A DNA stretch of 64,000 nt from Sulfurivermis fontis (lineage in GTDB: Bacteria > Pseudomonadota > Gammaproteobacteria > Thiohalomonadales > Thiohalomonadaceae), in NCBI RefSeq assembly GCF_004001245.1, contig NZ_AP018724.1, positions 2,286,501-2,350,500 of the forward strand, in the 5' to 3' direction. A model generated the notes under the pieces. That model worked only from the letters and a program-made list of their open reading frames with translations, was not told the origin of the DNA and made no database searches. This document shows, piece by piece, positions 17,590-27,632 of this stretch. Positions within the stretch are counted from its first letter, which is position 1. The number at the start of each line of letters is the position of its first letter. The position numbers and the translations under genes were made by a program.

Positions 17590-19418
17590 GCTTCAGCCTG
17601 CGCCCCCAGCCGGCACGCTGGTTCGAATTGCTCACCGCACGCGAGGATCTGACCCTGGCCGTGGAAACCCTGGCCCGCACCGGCGCGGTGGAACTGGAGA
17701 CCCACAGCGAAACCGCCACCCCGCTGGTGCTGCCCGATCTGCGCGGCCGGCTGGAGGAATACAACCGCCTCGCCCAGCATTACCAACATTACTGGCCCCA
17801 GGACGAACTGCGTCCCTCCAACCTGCCGGGCCGGCCGGTGGATACCTTCAACCACGCCTTGCAGCGCCTCTACGCCTGGCGCGACGCCGCCGACGCGGTA
17901 GTGCGCCGCAGCGAGGCGCTGCGCGGCGAACTCTATGAGCTGGAGATGCTGCGCGAGATGCTGCTGGCCCAGGGCGACACACCACTCGACCTCGGCCTGC
18001 TGGCCGGCGCCGGTCCCGCTCTGGCCGCGCGGCTGTTCGTGCTGCCGCCGCGTACACACATCGCCCAGATTCCCGCCGCCATCCTGCATACCAGCGTGCA
18101 TGGCAAGGTGCATGACTTCCTGCTGGCGGTGGGACCGCCAGCGGAGGTGGACCTGCTGGAGCAGGAGCTGACGCTGCACAAGGGCCGACCGATGCATCTG
18201 CCCCCGTGGCTGCAGCGCGGCACCGACGCTTCTCTCGCCGCCCTCGACCAGCGCACCGCCGCCATTCAGGCCGAGCAACGGGTGCTGGAGCAGCAACTGA
18301 CGGCGCTGCAGGAGGAGCACCGGCTGGTCGAGGCGCTGGGCGATATCGCCCGCCTGGAGTGGTTCCTCACCCACGTCGAGGCCCTGCCGGTGAGCGAAAC
18401 CTTCGCCTGGGTCACCGGCTGGACCTCGGACCTGGACGGCAAGGTGCTGCAACAGGCCCTCGACCGCGCCCAGGTCCGCAGCCTGCTGCGCTTTCCCGAC
18501 CCGCCGCGCGACAAGGTGCCACCCATGGTGTTCCACAATCCATGGTGGGCACAGCCCTTCGAGCTGTTCGCGCGCCTGCTCGGCACCCCGGCGCGGGATG
18601 AGGCCGATCCGAGCCGGCTGCTGGTGTTCATCGTCCCGCTGATGTTCGGCTACATGTTCGGCGACCTTGGTCAGGGCTTCGTGCTGCTCCTCGCCGGCCT
18701 GCTGCTGGGCCGTCGCGTCCCCACCCTGCGCCTGCTGGTACCCGGCGGCCTGGCATCGATGCTGTTCGGCCTGCTGTTCGGCAGCGTGTTCAGCCGCGAA
18801 GACATCATCCCTCCTCTCTGGCTGCATCCCCTCGACCAGCCGCTGCTGGTGCTCGCCATCCCCTTGCTCGGCGGCGTGCTGCTGCTCCTGCTCGGCCTGC
18901 TGCTCAACGGCATCGAGGCGTACTGGCGCGGCGCGTTGCGCGACTGGCTCGCCATGGACGCCGCCCTGCTGCTCATCTACCTCGGGGGACTCGGCCTGCT
19001 GCTCACCCCCTACGCCGCGCTGGCGGCCCTGACCGGCCTGTTCTGGTATCTCGGTGCACGGCTGCAGCGGGCAGGAGGCGATCTGCGCGTCCTCGGCGGC
19101 GCCCTCGGCCGCCTGCTGGAATACACCATGCAGCTCATCGTCAACACCCTGTCCTTCACCCGTGTCGGCGCCTTCTGCCTGGCCCATGCCGGACTGTCGG
19201 TGGCGGTGGTCGGTCTGGCCGAGGCCGGCGGCCATCCCCTGCTGTCGGCCATCATTCTGTTGTTGGGCAACGGGGTGATCATTATTCTGGAAGGACTGGT
19301 GGTGTCGATACAGGTCACCCGCCTGGTGCTGTTCGAATTTTTCATTCGTTTCCTGCGTGGCGAGGGGCGCCGCTTCCAACCGCTGCCGGCGCCGCCACAC
19401 AAGACGGAACGGACGTAG
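17586..19418 (+). CDS. ntpI: V-type ATPase subunit I (a subunit, 116-kDa family)
   Basis: This 610-residue stator subunit forms the ion half-channels. The N-terminal half (to about 330) is soluble with coiled-coil segments (AIQAEQRVLEQQLTALQEEHRLVEAL) and the C-terminal half has about seven membrane helices, beginning at LLVFIVPLMFGYMFGDLGQGFVLLLAG. The MFGYMFGDLGQG motif is diagnostic. The channel Arg region is probably near NTLSFTRVGAFCLAHAGLS, where R in SFTRVGAF matches the family. The start overlaps the previous stop (ATGA). Confidence 0.92.
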   Translation: MSFSLRPQPARWFELLTAREDLTLAVETLARTGAVELETHSETATPLVLPDLRGRLEEYNRLAQHYQHYWPQDELRPSNLPGRPVDTFNHALQRLYAWRDAADAVVRRSEALRGELYELEMLREMLLAQGDTPLDLGLLAGAGPALAARLFVLPPRTHIAQIPAAILHTSVHGKVHDFLLAVGPPAEVDLLEQELTLHKGRPMHLPPWLQRGTDASLAALDQRTAAIQAEQRVLEQQLTALQEEHRLVEALGDIARLEWFLTHVEALPVSETFAWVTGWTSDLDGKVLQQALDRAQVRSLLRFPDPPRDKVPPMVFHNPWWAQPFELFARLLGTPARDEADPSRLLVFIVPLMFGYMFGDLGQGFVLLLAGLLLGRRVPTLRLLVPGGLASMLFGLLFGSVFSREDIIPPLWLHPLDQPLLVLAIPLLGGVLLLLLGLLLNGIEAYWRGALRDWLAMDAALLLIYLGGLGLLLTPYAALAALTGLFWYLGARLQRAGGDLRVLGGALGRLLEYTMQLIVNTLSFTRVGAFCLAHAGLSVAVVGLAEAGGHPLLSAIILLLGNGVIIILEGLVVSIQVTRLVLFEFFIRFLRGEGRRFQPLPAPPHKTERT

Positions 19419-19448
19419 CAGGTTTTTGCTCGCCGGCATGACAAGCGC

Positions 19449-19553
19449 AGGTATGGGATACGAGGGACAAGGTACGAGCCCGCCACGCGCGGGAGGTGTG
19501 TTCGAATGGCCATGCGCCTCCCCCGTATCTCGTATCGTGTACCTCGTACCTTT
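19449..19553. repeat. Inverted pair of 7-nt words (GTACGAG type) between ntpI and ntpK
   Basis: The left arm (19451-19478) reads as heptamers GTATGGG, ATACGAG, GGACAAG, GTACGAG. The right arm (19523-19550) reads CGTATCT, CGTATCG, TGTACCT, CGTACCT. They are imperfect complements and enclose a GC-rich inner stem (GGGAGG with CCTCCC). Together they can fold the whole spacer between the two V-ATPase genes into one long hairpin. The ribosome-binding site of ntpK (AAGGAG at 19558) follows directly. Related pairs are at 38840-38983 and 55789-55867. Confidence 0.7.
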
Positions 19554-19574
19554 CAACAAGGAGAACTGAATGCC

Positions 19575-19928
19575 ATGACACCACGCACCAAGATCGCCGC
19601 CTTCATGGTCGCCCTGGCCGCCGTCATCGCCCTCGGCGCCACCGCACTGCTCGGCATCGAACCGGCGCGCGCAGCGGAGGCCGCGGCCGCCGCCAGCGAC
19701 CTGCCGCCGGGCGTACTGCAATGGGGCTTTCTCGCCGCCGCCCTGGCCACCGGCATGTCGTCGCTGGCCGCCGGCTACGCGGTGGCCATGGTCGGCAGTG
19801 CCGCCATCGGCGCCCTGGCCGAGAAGCCGGAACTGCTCGGCCGCGTGCTGATCCTGGTAGGCCTGGCGGAAGGCATCGCCATCTACGGCCTGATCATCTC
19901 GATCCTGATCCTCAACCGGCTGGTATGA
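19575..19928 (+). CDS. ntpK: V-type ATPase proteolipid subunit K (c ring) with N-terminal signal-like helix
   Basis: This ion-carrying rotor subunit has 117 residues. Residues 1-35 look like a signal peptide (IAAFMVALAAVIALGATALL, then ARAAEA). A two-helix hairpin follows, WGFLAAALATGMSSLAAGYAVAMVG and VLILVGLAEGIAIYGLIISILIL, with the ion-binding Glu99 in the second helix. The two-helix form is the 8-kDa type rather than the doubled 16-kDa type. There is no Gln one turn before Glu99 and a Gly follows it, which suggests protons more than sodium (inference). The ATG at 19575 is 11 nt from AAGGAG. Confidence 0.88.
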   Translation: MTPRTKIAAFMVALAAVIALGATALLGIEPARAAEAAAAASDLPPGVLQWGFLAAALATGMSSLAAGYAVAMVGSAAIGALAEKPELLGRVLILVGLAEGIAIYGLIISILILNRLV

Positions 19929-19958
19929 CGCCGGTCTTCGGCGCGGACAGCGGCGGCC

Positions 19959-20252
19959 ATGACCCCCATCTTCATCGGTGATGAAACCAGCGCGGCGGGC
20001 TATCGCCTCGCCGGGTTGCGCACGCGCAGCCCGCGCGCCGACGAGGTGCTGGAAGTCTTCCGCTGGGCCTGCGCGGAAACCGACCTGCTGCTGCTCGGCG
20101 TGGCACAGGCACGGCAGCTGCCTGCGGAAGAGCTGGCGGACGCGCTGCACCGATTGCAGCCGCAGATCCTCATCGTGCCGGACATCCAGCAGCAGATCCC
20201 CATGCGTGATCTGCCGGTGCGCATCCGCACCCAACTGGGGATGAAGGTATGA
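19959..20252 (+). CDS. V-type ATPase subunit F
   Basis: This 97-residue central-shaft subunit has a Rossmann-like alternation: MTPIFIGDETSAAGYRLAGLRTRSP, then DLLLLGVAQARQLP, and LIVPDIQQQIPMRD. The N-terminal IGDE.SAAGYRLAG motif is typical of the family. It follows the proteolipid gene by 30 bases and overlaps the next gene by 4. It is named F in Thermus and archaeal nomenclature and G in the ntp series. Confidence 0.87.
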   Translation: MTPIFIGDETSAAGYRLAGLRTRSPRADEVLEVFRWACAETDLLLLGVAQARQLPAEELADALHRLQPQILIVPDIQQQIPMRDLPVRIRTQLGMKV

Positions 20253-20901
20253 GCGAAGCGCACAGCGTGCTGGAGGCACAGGTGGAGACGCTGCTGGCGC
20301 TGGTGGAGCAGCACCGCGCCGAACGCTGCGGCGAGCTGCTGGCGCAGGCCGCCGAACGGCGCCAGGCCCTGCTGAGTGCGGCCTATGGCGAGGCACGTGC
20401 GCGCGTGCGCGAAGCCATCCTCACCGAGCGGCGCCGCGGCCAGGACAAGCTCGACGCCACCCGCGCGCAACTGGAGACCCGCGCCCGCCAGCAGCAGCAC
20501 CGCACGGCCCTGCTGCTGCTGCAGCACGGCTGGGAGCTGCTGGGCCAGGCGGTGCTGCAGCGCTGGAAATCGGCGCCGCAACGCCGGCAGTGGGTATGCG
20601 GCCTGCTGCACCAGGCGCTGCAACGGCTGCCGCGTTGCAGCTGGGTGATCGAACATCCGCCGGGCTGGGATCTGGCCGAGTGCGCTGAAATGCAGGAACA
20701 ACTCCATGCACACTGCGGCGCCGCACCCGAACTGCGCGCCAACGAGCAGATCGATGCCGGTCTGCGCATCTGCGCCGCGGGCGCCTGCCTCGACGGCACG
20801 CTGGAGGGGCTGCTGGCCGATCGCAGCGCCATCGAGGCGCAACTGCTGGCGCAGCTGCACCGCCTGCTCAACGTGCATCAGTCACGTACGGAGAGCGGCG
20901 C

Positions 20902-20905
<4 letters not shown>
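20249..20905 (+). CDS. ntpE: V-type ATPase subunit E-like peripheral stalk protein
   Basis: This 218-residue protein has a long N-terminal helix rich in Glu, Ala and Arg (about 1-90) and a compact C-terminal domain, as expected of subunit E, which with the small coiled-coil subunit forms the peripheral stalk. The C-terminal segment ELRANEQIDAGLRICAAGACLDGTLEGLL resembles the E-subunit ending that binds the catalytic head. It overlaps both neighbours by 4 bases. Sequence conservation in this family is low, so position in the operon carries much of the call. Confidence 0.75.
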
Positions 20906-22650
<1,745 letters not shown>

Positions 22651-22689
22651 ACCACCCATGTCGCTTACCGTAACCACAGAATGGCGCCA

Positions 22690-22747
22690 GAGGAACAGGG
22701 TTCTTCCTGTTCATCCTGCAACAGCCCGTTCATCCTGTCCGCTGTAG
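22690..22747. repeat. Degenerate word repeat (GTTCATCCTG) between ntpA and ntpB
   Basis: GTTCATCCTG occurs twice (22709-22718 and 22728-22737) after TTCTTCCTG, preceded by AGGAACAGG, which can pair with the first right-hand word. It looks like a decayed form of the paired-word hairpins seen elsewhere in the window. It fills most of the 122-bp gap inside the V-ATPase operon, where I see no gene. Confidence 0.4.
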
Positions 22748-22772
22748 CATTGCCAACGCAGCCGCCAAACCC

Positions 22773-24161
22773 ATGCGCCCGAATCTCTACACCACAGGCA
22801 ACATCACCGGCATCCAGGGTCCGCTGCTGTTCCTGCGCCGCACCGTCAACGTCGGCCTCAACGAGGCGGTGGAGGTCTACGGGCAGGACGGCAAGGCGCG
22901 TCAGGGACGCATCGCCGCGCTGGACGACGACACACTGACGGTGGAGGTACTGGAGACGACCGACGGTCTGGCGCTGGCCAGCACACGCGTGCGCTTTCTC
23001 GGCGAACCGCTGCACTTCGCCGTGGGTCCCGACATCCTCGGTCGCATCTTCAACGGCGTCGGCCAGGTGATCGACGGCGGCCCGCCCATCGCCGCCCAGC
23101 ACAGCCTGCGCATCGACGGCCTGGCCATCAATCCGGCGCAGCGCGCCCAGCCGCAGGACTTCATCGAGACCGGCCTCTCCAGCATCGACCTGATGAACAG
23201 CCTGGTACGCGGCCAGAAGCTGCCCATCTTCTCCGGCGGCGGCATGCCGCACGAGCGCATCGCCATCGAGATTGCGCGCCGCGCCCGCCTGCGCGGGGGT
23301 GCCAGCGGCGATTTCGCCATCGTCTTCGTCGGCATCGGCGCGCCGCACCACACGGCGGAAAATTTCCGCCGCGCCATGGAAAACAGCGGTGCGCTGGCGC
23401 ACACGGTGATGTTCCTCAACCTGGCCTCCGACTCCAGCACCCAGCGTCTGCTCACCCCGCGCTATGCTCTCACCGCCGCCGAATATCTGGCCTTCGTCGA
23501 GGGCCGTCACGTGCTGGTGATCCTCACCGACATGACCAATTACTGCGAGGCCTTGCGCGAGGTGTCCGCCAGCCACGGCGAGGTCCCCAGCCGCAAGGGC
23601 TACCCCGGCTACATGTATTCGGATCTTGCAACGCTGTACGAACGTGCCGGCTGCATCAAGGACCGCCCCGGCTCGCTCACCCAGCTGCCGATCCTCACCA
23701 TGCCGTCGGACGACATCAGCCATCCGATCCCCGATCTCACCGGCTACATCACCGAGGGCCAGATCGTGCTCGACCGCGACCTTGACCGGCGCGGCATCTA
23801 TCCGCCGGTCAAGGTGCTGCCCTCGTTGTCGCGCCTGATGAAGGACGGCATCGGTGCCGGCTATACCGATGCGGATCACCCGGCGCTGTCCAACCAGCTG
23901 TACGCGGCCTATGCCCGCGCCGTGCAGGTGCGTGTGCTGGCCAGTGTGGTCGGCGTCGATGGCCTGCCGGAGCTGGATCGCCGTTACCTCGACTTCGGTG
24001 ACGCCTTCGAACAGCAGCTGGTGCAACAGCAGGAGGACCGCACGCTGGAGCAGAGCATGCAGCTGGGTTGGGAGTTGCTGCGCCGCCTGCCGCGCAGCGA
24101 GCTGCACCGCCTGTCCGATACGCAGATCGCGGCACACATCGCGGAGCCGGGCAATGGCTGA
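22773..24161 (+). CDS. ntpB: V-type ATPase subunit B
   Basis: This non-catalytic nucleotide-binding subunit has 462 residues. Family landmarks are TTGNITGIQGPLLFL at the N-terminus, FAVGPDILGRIFNGVGQVIDGG, the degenerate loop PIFSGGGMPHERIA in place of a P-loop, VILTDMTNYCEALREVSASHGEVPSRKGYPGYMYSDLATLYERAG and GSLTQLPILTMPSDDISHPIPDLTGYITEGQ. The lack of GxxxxGK at the phosphate loop is normal for B. It overlaps the subunit D gene by 8 bases. Confidence 0.96.
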   Translation: MRPNLYTTGNITGIQGPLLFLRRTVNVGLNEAVEVYGQDGKARQGRIAALDDDTLTVEVLETTDGLALASTRVRFLGEPLHFAVGPDILGRIFNGVGQVIDGGPPIAAQHSLRIDGLAINPAQRAQPQDFIETGLSSIDLMNSLVRGQKLPIFSGGGMPHERIAIEIARRARLRGGASGDFAIVFVGIGAPHHTAENFRRAMENSGALAHTVMFLNLASDSSTQRLLTPRYALTAAEYLAFVEGRHVLVILTDMTNYCEALREVSASHGEVPSRKGYPGYMYSDLATLYERAGCIKDRPGSLTQLPILTMPSDDISHPIPDLTGYITEGQIVLDRDLDRRGIYPPVKVLPSLSRLMKDGIGAGYTDADHPALSNQLYAAYARAVQVRVLASVVGVDGLPELDRRYLDFGDAFEQQLVQQQEDRTLEQSMQLGWELLRRLPRSELHRLSDTQIAAHIAEPGNG

Positions 24162-24762
24162 ACGGCGCATCGCCACCCCATCGGTGCTGATGGAACTGCG
24201 CGAGGAGCGCCAGGTAGTAAAGGACGGCTACCGCTTCCTCGACGAAAAGCGCCTGCTGCTCGCCGCCGAGATCCTGCGCCAGCTGGACGAGTACGAACGG
24301 CTGCAGCGCAATTACCTGCAACTGCATCGCGCCGCGGCGGCCGCCCTGTCTGCCGCCGTGACGCGCCATGGCCTGCAGGGCTTGCAGGTCCACCCGGCGA
24401 TGCGCATCGACGAGGCCACCCTGCAACAGCAACGGCGCCGCTTTCTCGGTGTGCATCTGGTGGAATGCAGCCTGGCCTTGCCCGAGGAGGCGGCAGCCGC
24501 CGCCGTCGATCCCTCACCCGAGGCACGCCACTGCGCACGCCTGTTTCGTCAACTGGTGCAGCACAGCGCCCCGCTGGCCGCCATCAGCGGCAACCTGGAA
24601 AGATTGTTGCAGGAATACCGCCGCACCGAACGGCGCGCCCGCGCCCTGGAAGACGTCCTGCTACCGGAACTGGAACAGGCGCTGGCGGAGATCGTGGTCC
24701 GCCTGGAAGAGCTGGATCAGGAAGAGGCCGTGCGCGTCCGGCTCGACTATGGCAAACGATGA
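24154..24762 (+). CDS. ntpD: V-type ATPase central-shaft subunit D
   Basis: This 202-residue rotor-shaft subunit is a long antiparallel coiled coil. It starts with the family motif IATPSVLMELREERQVVKDGYRFLDEKRLLLAAE and ends with a second long helix (NLERLLQEYRRTERRARALEDVLLPELEQALAEI). The start ATG at 24154 overlaps ntpB. It is the last gene of the operon. The five-hairpin element copy 2 follows at 24850 and may end transcription. Confidence 0.92.
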   Translation: MAERRIATPSVLMELREERQVVKDGYRFLDEKRLLLAAEILRQLDEYERLQRNYLQLHRAAAAALSAAVTRHGLQGLQVHPAMRIDEATLQQQRRRFLGVHLVECSLALPEEAAAAAVDPSPEARHCARLFRQLVQHSAPLAAISGNLERLLQEYRRTERRARALEDVLLPELEQALAEIVVRLEELDQEEAVRVRLDYGKR

Positions 24763-24849
24763 CGCCGTGTGATACACGCCCTCTGACAAGAGGAACACGA
24801 TGCGGCAGGATTAACGAGCCGCCATTCACCCGGCCTCAGCCTCTCATCT

Positions 24850-25006
24850 TGGGAAGGTCTGAATAAGTCCATCCTGGACTTTTCAGGCCACGCCAAGCGA
24901 AAAGTGTGATTTTCGCTTGGCTTCATTTTTCAACGACTTATCGTCGTTGAAAAATGGCGGCACATCCCTGTGCCGCGGAAGCTCTGAACTTATTCAGAGC
25001 TTCCCT
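24850..25006 (-). mobile_element. Five-hairpin repeat element, copy 2
   Basis: This is a near-identical inverted copy of the element at 34525-34682. It begins GGGAAGGTCTGAATAAGTCC and ends with the complement of the other terminus (CTTATTCAGAGCTTCCCT). It contains the hairpins GCCAAGCGAAAA with its complement, CATTTTTCAACGAC with its complement, GCGGCACA/TGTGCCGC and GGAAGCTCTGAA/TTCAGAGCTTCC. It lies between the 3' ends of the convergent V-ATPase operon and the gene at 25053, and no coding sequence is inside. Confidence 0.9.
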
Positions 25007-25052
25007 TGTTCATCTCGTCCCGGGTTACGTATTTTCGTGATCCCCGGAGATA

Positions 25053-25298
25053 TCAGCCCTCCAGGATGGTCAGCGCCGCCCGCAGGTGTTCCGCCGCCTC
25101 GACGCCGAGATCGGTGAGGTAGCCGCCGTCGGCCTGCGTCACCAGGCCCTTGGCATGGAGGCGCTGCGCTGCCGCCACCATCTGTTCCCCGGCGGAATGG
25201 TGCACCTTCAACCCCTCCTGCATCGAGGCCAGGTTGTACAACGCCAGCAACTTGATCTCGGCGATGCGTTCTTCGTTCACTGCGTTGTGCTGCGGCAT
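25053..25298 (-). CDS. Small conserved protein, TIGR02647 family
   Basis: This 81-residue protein matches the TIGR02647 pattern as I remember it: an EIKLLALYNLASMQEGLKVHHSA segment followed by AAAQRLHAKGLVTQADGGYLTDLGVEAAEHL. The last part resembles a winged-helix end (beta-wing GYLTDLG). Such proteins are called DNA-binding in some databases but have no established role. The start ATG is at 25296-25298, 14 bases after the SemiSWEET stop, so the two are likely co-transcribed. Confidence 0.75.
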   Translation of the reverse strand: MPQHNAVNEERIAEIKLLALYNLASMQEGLKVHHSAGEQMVAAAQRLHAKGLVTQADGGYLTDLGVEAAEHLRAALTILEG

Positions 25299-25312
25299 GA
25301 TGGTCCCCGTGC

Positions 25313-25567
25313 TCACTTGTAGCGAATCTTGAAAATCAGAATGGTCAGCGACAGCAGCAGGGTAATCACGTTGGCCACGATCACCGGCACTGCGCCGACG
25401 GTGAAACCATAAACGATCCACAGCAGGACGCCCAGACTGAACAGGGCGAACATCACCAGCGAGATGTCACCGGCCGATCGGCTGCGCCAGGTCTTGATCA
25501 CCTGGGGCAGGAACGCGGCCGTGGTCAGGGTACCGGCCAGCAGACCGAGCAGATTGATCGCATCCAT
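25313..25567 (-). CDS. SemiSWEET-type (MtN3/saliva) small transporter
   Basis: This 84-residue protein has three predicted helices and the SemiSWEET pattern: LLGLLAGTLTTAAFLPQVIKTWRSRSAGDISLVMFALFSLGVLLWIVYGF, with the PQ-loop Pro-Gln, then a third helix. Bacterial SemiSWEETs dimerise and move sugars. The ATG at 25565-25567 is preceded by GGAGAGAGG. The substrate is not known. Confidence 0.85.
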   Translation of the reverse strand: MDAINLLGLLAGTLTTAAFLPQVIKTWRSRSAGDISLVMFALFSLGVLLWIVYGFTVGAVPVIVANVITLLLSLTILIFKIRYK

Positions 25568-25747
25568 CCTCTCTCTCCGGATTCCCGTCGCAGGACGGGC
25601 AGGCGTCGTGTCGGACAGTTGTCGCACCGCCACCACGCCTATTTTGCTATATATCAATAAATGATTGTTTTGTAATAATTTTTAACAATTAAACAGGTGC
25701 ATTTGCGGCAGTTCGCGCTTATTATTGGTTCGCAAGCCAAGGGCGGA

Positions 25748-25763
25748 TACCTCCAAGGAGGTA
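25748..25763. promoter_or_regulatory. Palindrome TACCTCC-AA-GGAGGTA in the leader of the FNR-like gene
   Basis: Two 7-base arms separated by AA lie in the 258-bp divergent spacer (25568-25825) between the SemiSWEET and FNR-like genes. The right arm with the AA makes a perfect Shine-Dalgarno sequence (AAGGAGGT), yet no start codon follows within range in any useful frame. It may be an operator. The spacer near 25650-25690 is also strikingly AT-rich, as expected for divergent promoters. No FNR box (TTGAT-N4-ATCAA) is visible there. Confidence 0.4.
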
Positions 25764-25825
25764 GTTTCGAACGGAGTCGCCAACCCGCTGCGCAACGACG
25801 ACACCGAGCCCACAGTAAACGAGCC

Positions 25826-26557
25826 ATGAGCGCCTGTCCCTGCCGTCACGATGAATGCCTGCTGTGCGAGTCCCTGCTGTTCTCCGGGCTGACCGGGACC
25901 CAGGTCTGCCGCATGCACGGCGTCATCCACAAGAAAGCCTATGACCCCAAGGCCGTGCTGTTCCGCGAGGGCACGCCGGCCAATCATCTGTACCTGCTCA
26001 AGTCCGGCTACGTCAAACTCACCACCGCCCTGCCCGACGGCCGCAACCAGGGGCTGCGCCTCGGCGCCGCCTGGCAGTTCATCGGCCTGGAGGCCATGAG
26101 CGATCAGCGCTACCCCTATACCGCGGAGGCCATCACCCCCATCGAGGTGTGCATGGTGCGCTACAAGGACATGCTCAAGCTGCTGGAATACAACCCGCAA
26201 CTCTCCCTGCGCGTGATCAACGCCCTCAACCGCGAGTTGCAGCACTCCAACGCCATGATTCGCAATCTGGGCATGATGAGCTCCACCGAACGCGTGGCCT
26301 CCTTCCTGCTCTCCATCCTGCGAGCCGAGGCGGAAGAGGTGCATGAAATTCCCCTGCCGTTGTCGCGCACCGACATGGCGGAGATGCTGGGCCTGACCCT
26401 GGAAACCGTCAGCCGCGTGCTGTCGCGCATGACCCGCGACAAGATCATCTGGATGCAGCCGGGCGGACGCCTGCTGCGCATCATCGACGCGGCGCGGCTG
26501 GAACGGCTGGGCGGCGATGCGATGCAGGAGATCTGGCCGCGCGCAGTGCGCGCCTGA
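25826..26557 (+). CDS. CRP/FNR-family regulator with N-terminal cysteine cluster
   Basis: This 243-residue transcription factor has an N-terminus with Cys at 4, 6, 11, 14 and 28 and a further Cys in the cyclic-nucleotide-type barrel (PIEVCMVRY). That is enough ligands for an oxygen-sensing 4Fe-4S cluster as in FNR. A dimer helix (NRELQHSNAMIRNLGMMSSTERVASFLL) and a winged helix with the recognition sequence LGLTLETVSRVLSRM follow. The E..SR contacts suggest an FNR-like TTGAT half site. The spacing of the Cys residues differs from E. coli FNR. Likely targets include the anaerobic redox genes nearby (inference). Confidence 0.85.
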   Translation: MSACPCRHDECLLCESLLFSGLTGTQVCRMHGVIHKKAYDPKAVLFREGTPANHLYLLKSGYVKLTTALPDGRNQGLRLGAAWQFIGLEAMSDQRYPYTAEAITPIEVCMVRYKDMLKLLEYNPQLSLRVINALNRELQHSNAMIRNLGMMSSTERVASFLLSILRAEAEEVHEIPLPLSRTDMAEMLGLTLETVSRVLSRMTRDKIIWMQPGGRLLRIIDAARLERLGGDAMQEIWPRAVRA

Positions 26558-26572
26558 CGCATGTCATGGCGC

Positions 26573-27625
26573 TTACGACAGGGCGCGCAGATATCCGGTG
26601 ACCTCCTCGCGGTCGTGGTACAGCTGGCGAAAACGCAGGCTGTAGCGCAGCCCCGCCGCAGACAGGCGCGCCTCGATGAGGGCAGCGCAGTGCTGCACCT
26701 CCTGATAGCGTTTCTTCATCGGCAGCTTGAGATTGAAGATGCATTCGCGGCACCAGCCCTGCGCCAGCCAGTCCGCCACCAGACGGGCAATGCGCGCCGG
26801 CTGCTCCACCATGTCGCATACCATCCAGTCCACCGCCCTGGCCGGCCGGTAACGGAAACCATCCTCGCGGCGGTGTTCCACCAGGCCGCTGTCCATGAGC
26901 CGAGCATCCAGCGGACCGTTGTCCACCGCCACCACCCGCAGGTGGCGCTGCACCAGTTGCCAGGTCCAGCCGCCGGGCGCGGCGCCGAGATCCACTGCGC
27001 GCATCGCCGGTTGCAGACGCTGCTCGCGCTCGGCGGCGGTGAGAAAGGTCAGCAACGCCTCCTCCAGTTTCAGGGTGGAACGGCTCGGCGCAGCGGCGGG
27101 AAACTTCAGGCGCGGGATGCCCATGTACCACGGGGCGGAGTTGGCCGGGTCGGAGAGGCCGATCCACGCCGTGCTGGAGTCGAGAAACAACACATGCAGG
27201 CGCGGCAGCGTGCGGTCCGCTGCATGCAGCCAGCCGCGCCGCTGCAGTTCCGCCGTGAGGGGCGTGGCCAGCTTGCGGCACAGCACCTGCAGTTCCTTGG
27301 CCTCGTTGGTATCCGCCGTCTCGACCCACACCTCGCCCACCGTCACCGGGCCCAACGCCGCCAGCAGCGGACCGATACGATCGGTGAGCGGCAGGTCGTC
27401 GACGCGCTGCGCCGCAAACATCTGGCGCGCGAAGATCAGCCCGCTGAACGGCAGGCGTTGCAGCAGATCCGCCGCTTGTCCCTCATAGGGATTGAACTCC
27501 ACATAGGCACTGCCCGTCGCGGCTCGGCAATAGCCGGTCACGCCGAGTGCGGCGGCCTGCTCCTGGATCTCGGCGGCGCACTCGCCCTCGAAGCCGGCAC
27601 GACAATACAGAATCAGGCTGTGCAT
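26573..27625 (-). CDS. rlmM: 23S rRNA 2'-O-ribose methyltransferase RlmM
   Basis: RlmM methylates the 2'-O of C2498 in 23S rRNA using SAM. The 350-residue protein has an N-terminal THUMP-like part (LILYCRAGFEGECAAEIQEQAA, then YVEFNPYEGQAADLLQRLPFSGLIFARQ) and a Rossmann methyltransferase domain with DLGAAPGGWTWQLV and VDWMVCDMVEQP. The catalytic-type Lys lies in FNLKLPMKKRYQEV. I chose the ATG at 27623-27625, where family similarity begins. It lies 7 bases after the flippase-like gene and so shares the transcript of the arabinose cassette, to which it has no evident functional link. Confidence 0.92.
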   Translation of the reverse strand: MHSLILYCRAGFEGECAAEIQEQAAALGVTGYCRAATGSAYVEFNPYEGQAADLLQRLPFSGLIFARQMFAAQRVDDLPLTDRIGPLLAALGPVTVGEVWVETADTNEAKELQVLCRKLATPLTAELQRRGWLHAADRTLPRLHVLFLDSSTAWIGLSDPANSAPWYMGIPRLKFPAAAPSRSTLKLEEALLTFLTAAEREQRLQPAMRAVDLGAAPGGWTWQLVQRHLRVVAVDNGPLDARLMDSGLVEHRREDGFRYRPARAVDWMVCDMVEQPARIARLVADWLAQGWCRECIFNLKLPMKKRYQEVQHCAALIEARLSAAGLRYSLRFRQLYHDREEVTGYLRALS

Positions 27626-27632
27626 GAGTGAC

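Noticed and set aside
17502-20396. Very long open frame on the minus strand opposite the V-ATPase genes
   Set aside because: It is the antisense shadow of ntpI, ntpK and neighbours. The product is Gln/Gly/Ala-rich without any domain, as expected for reverse frames in high-GC genes.
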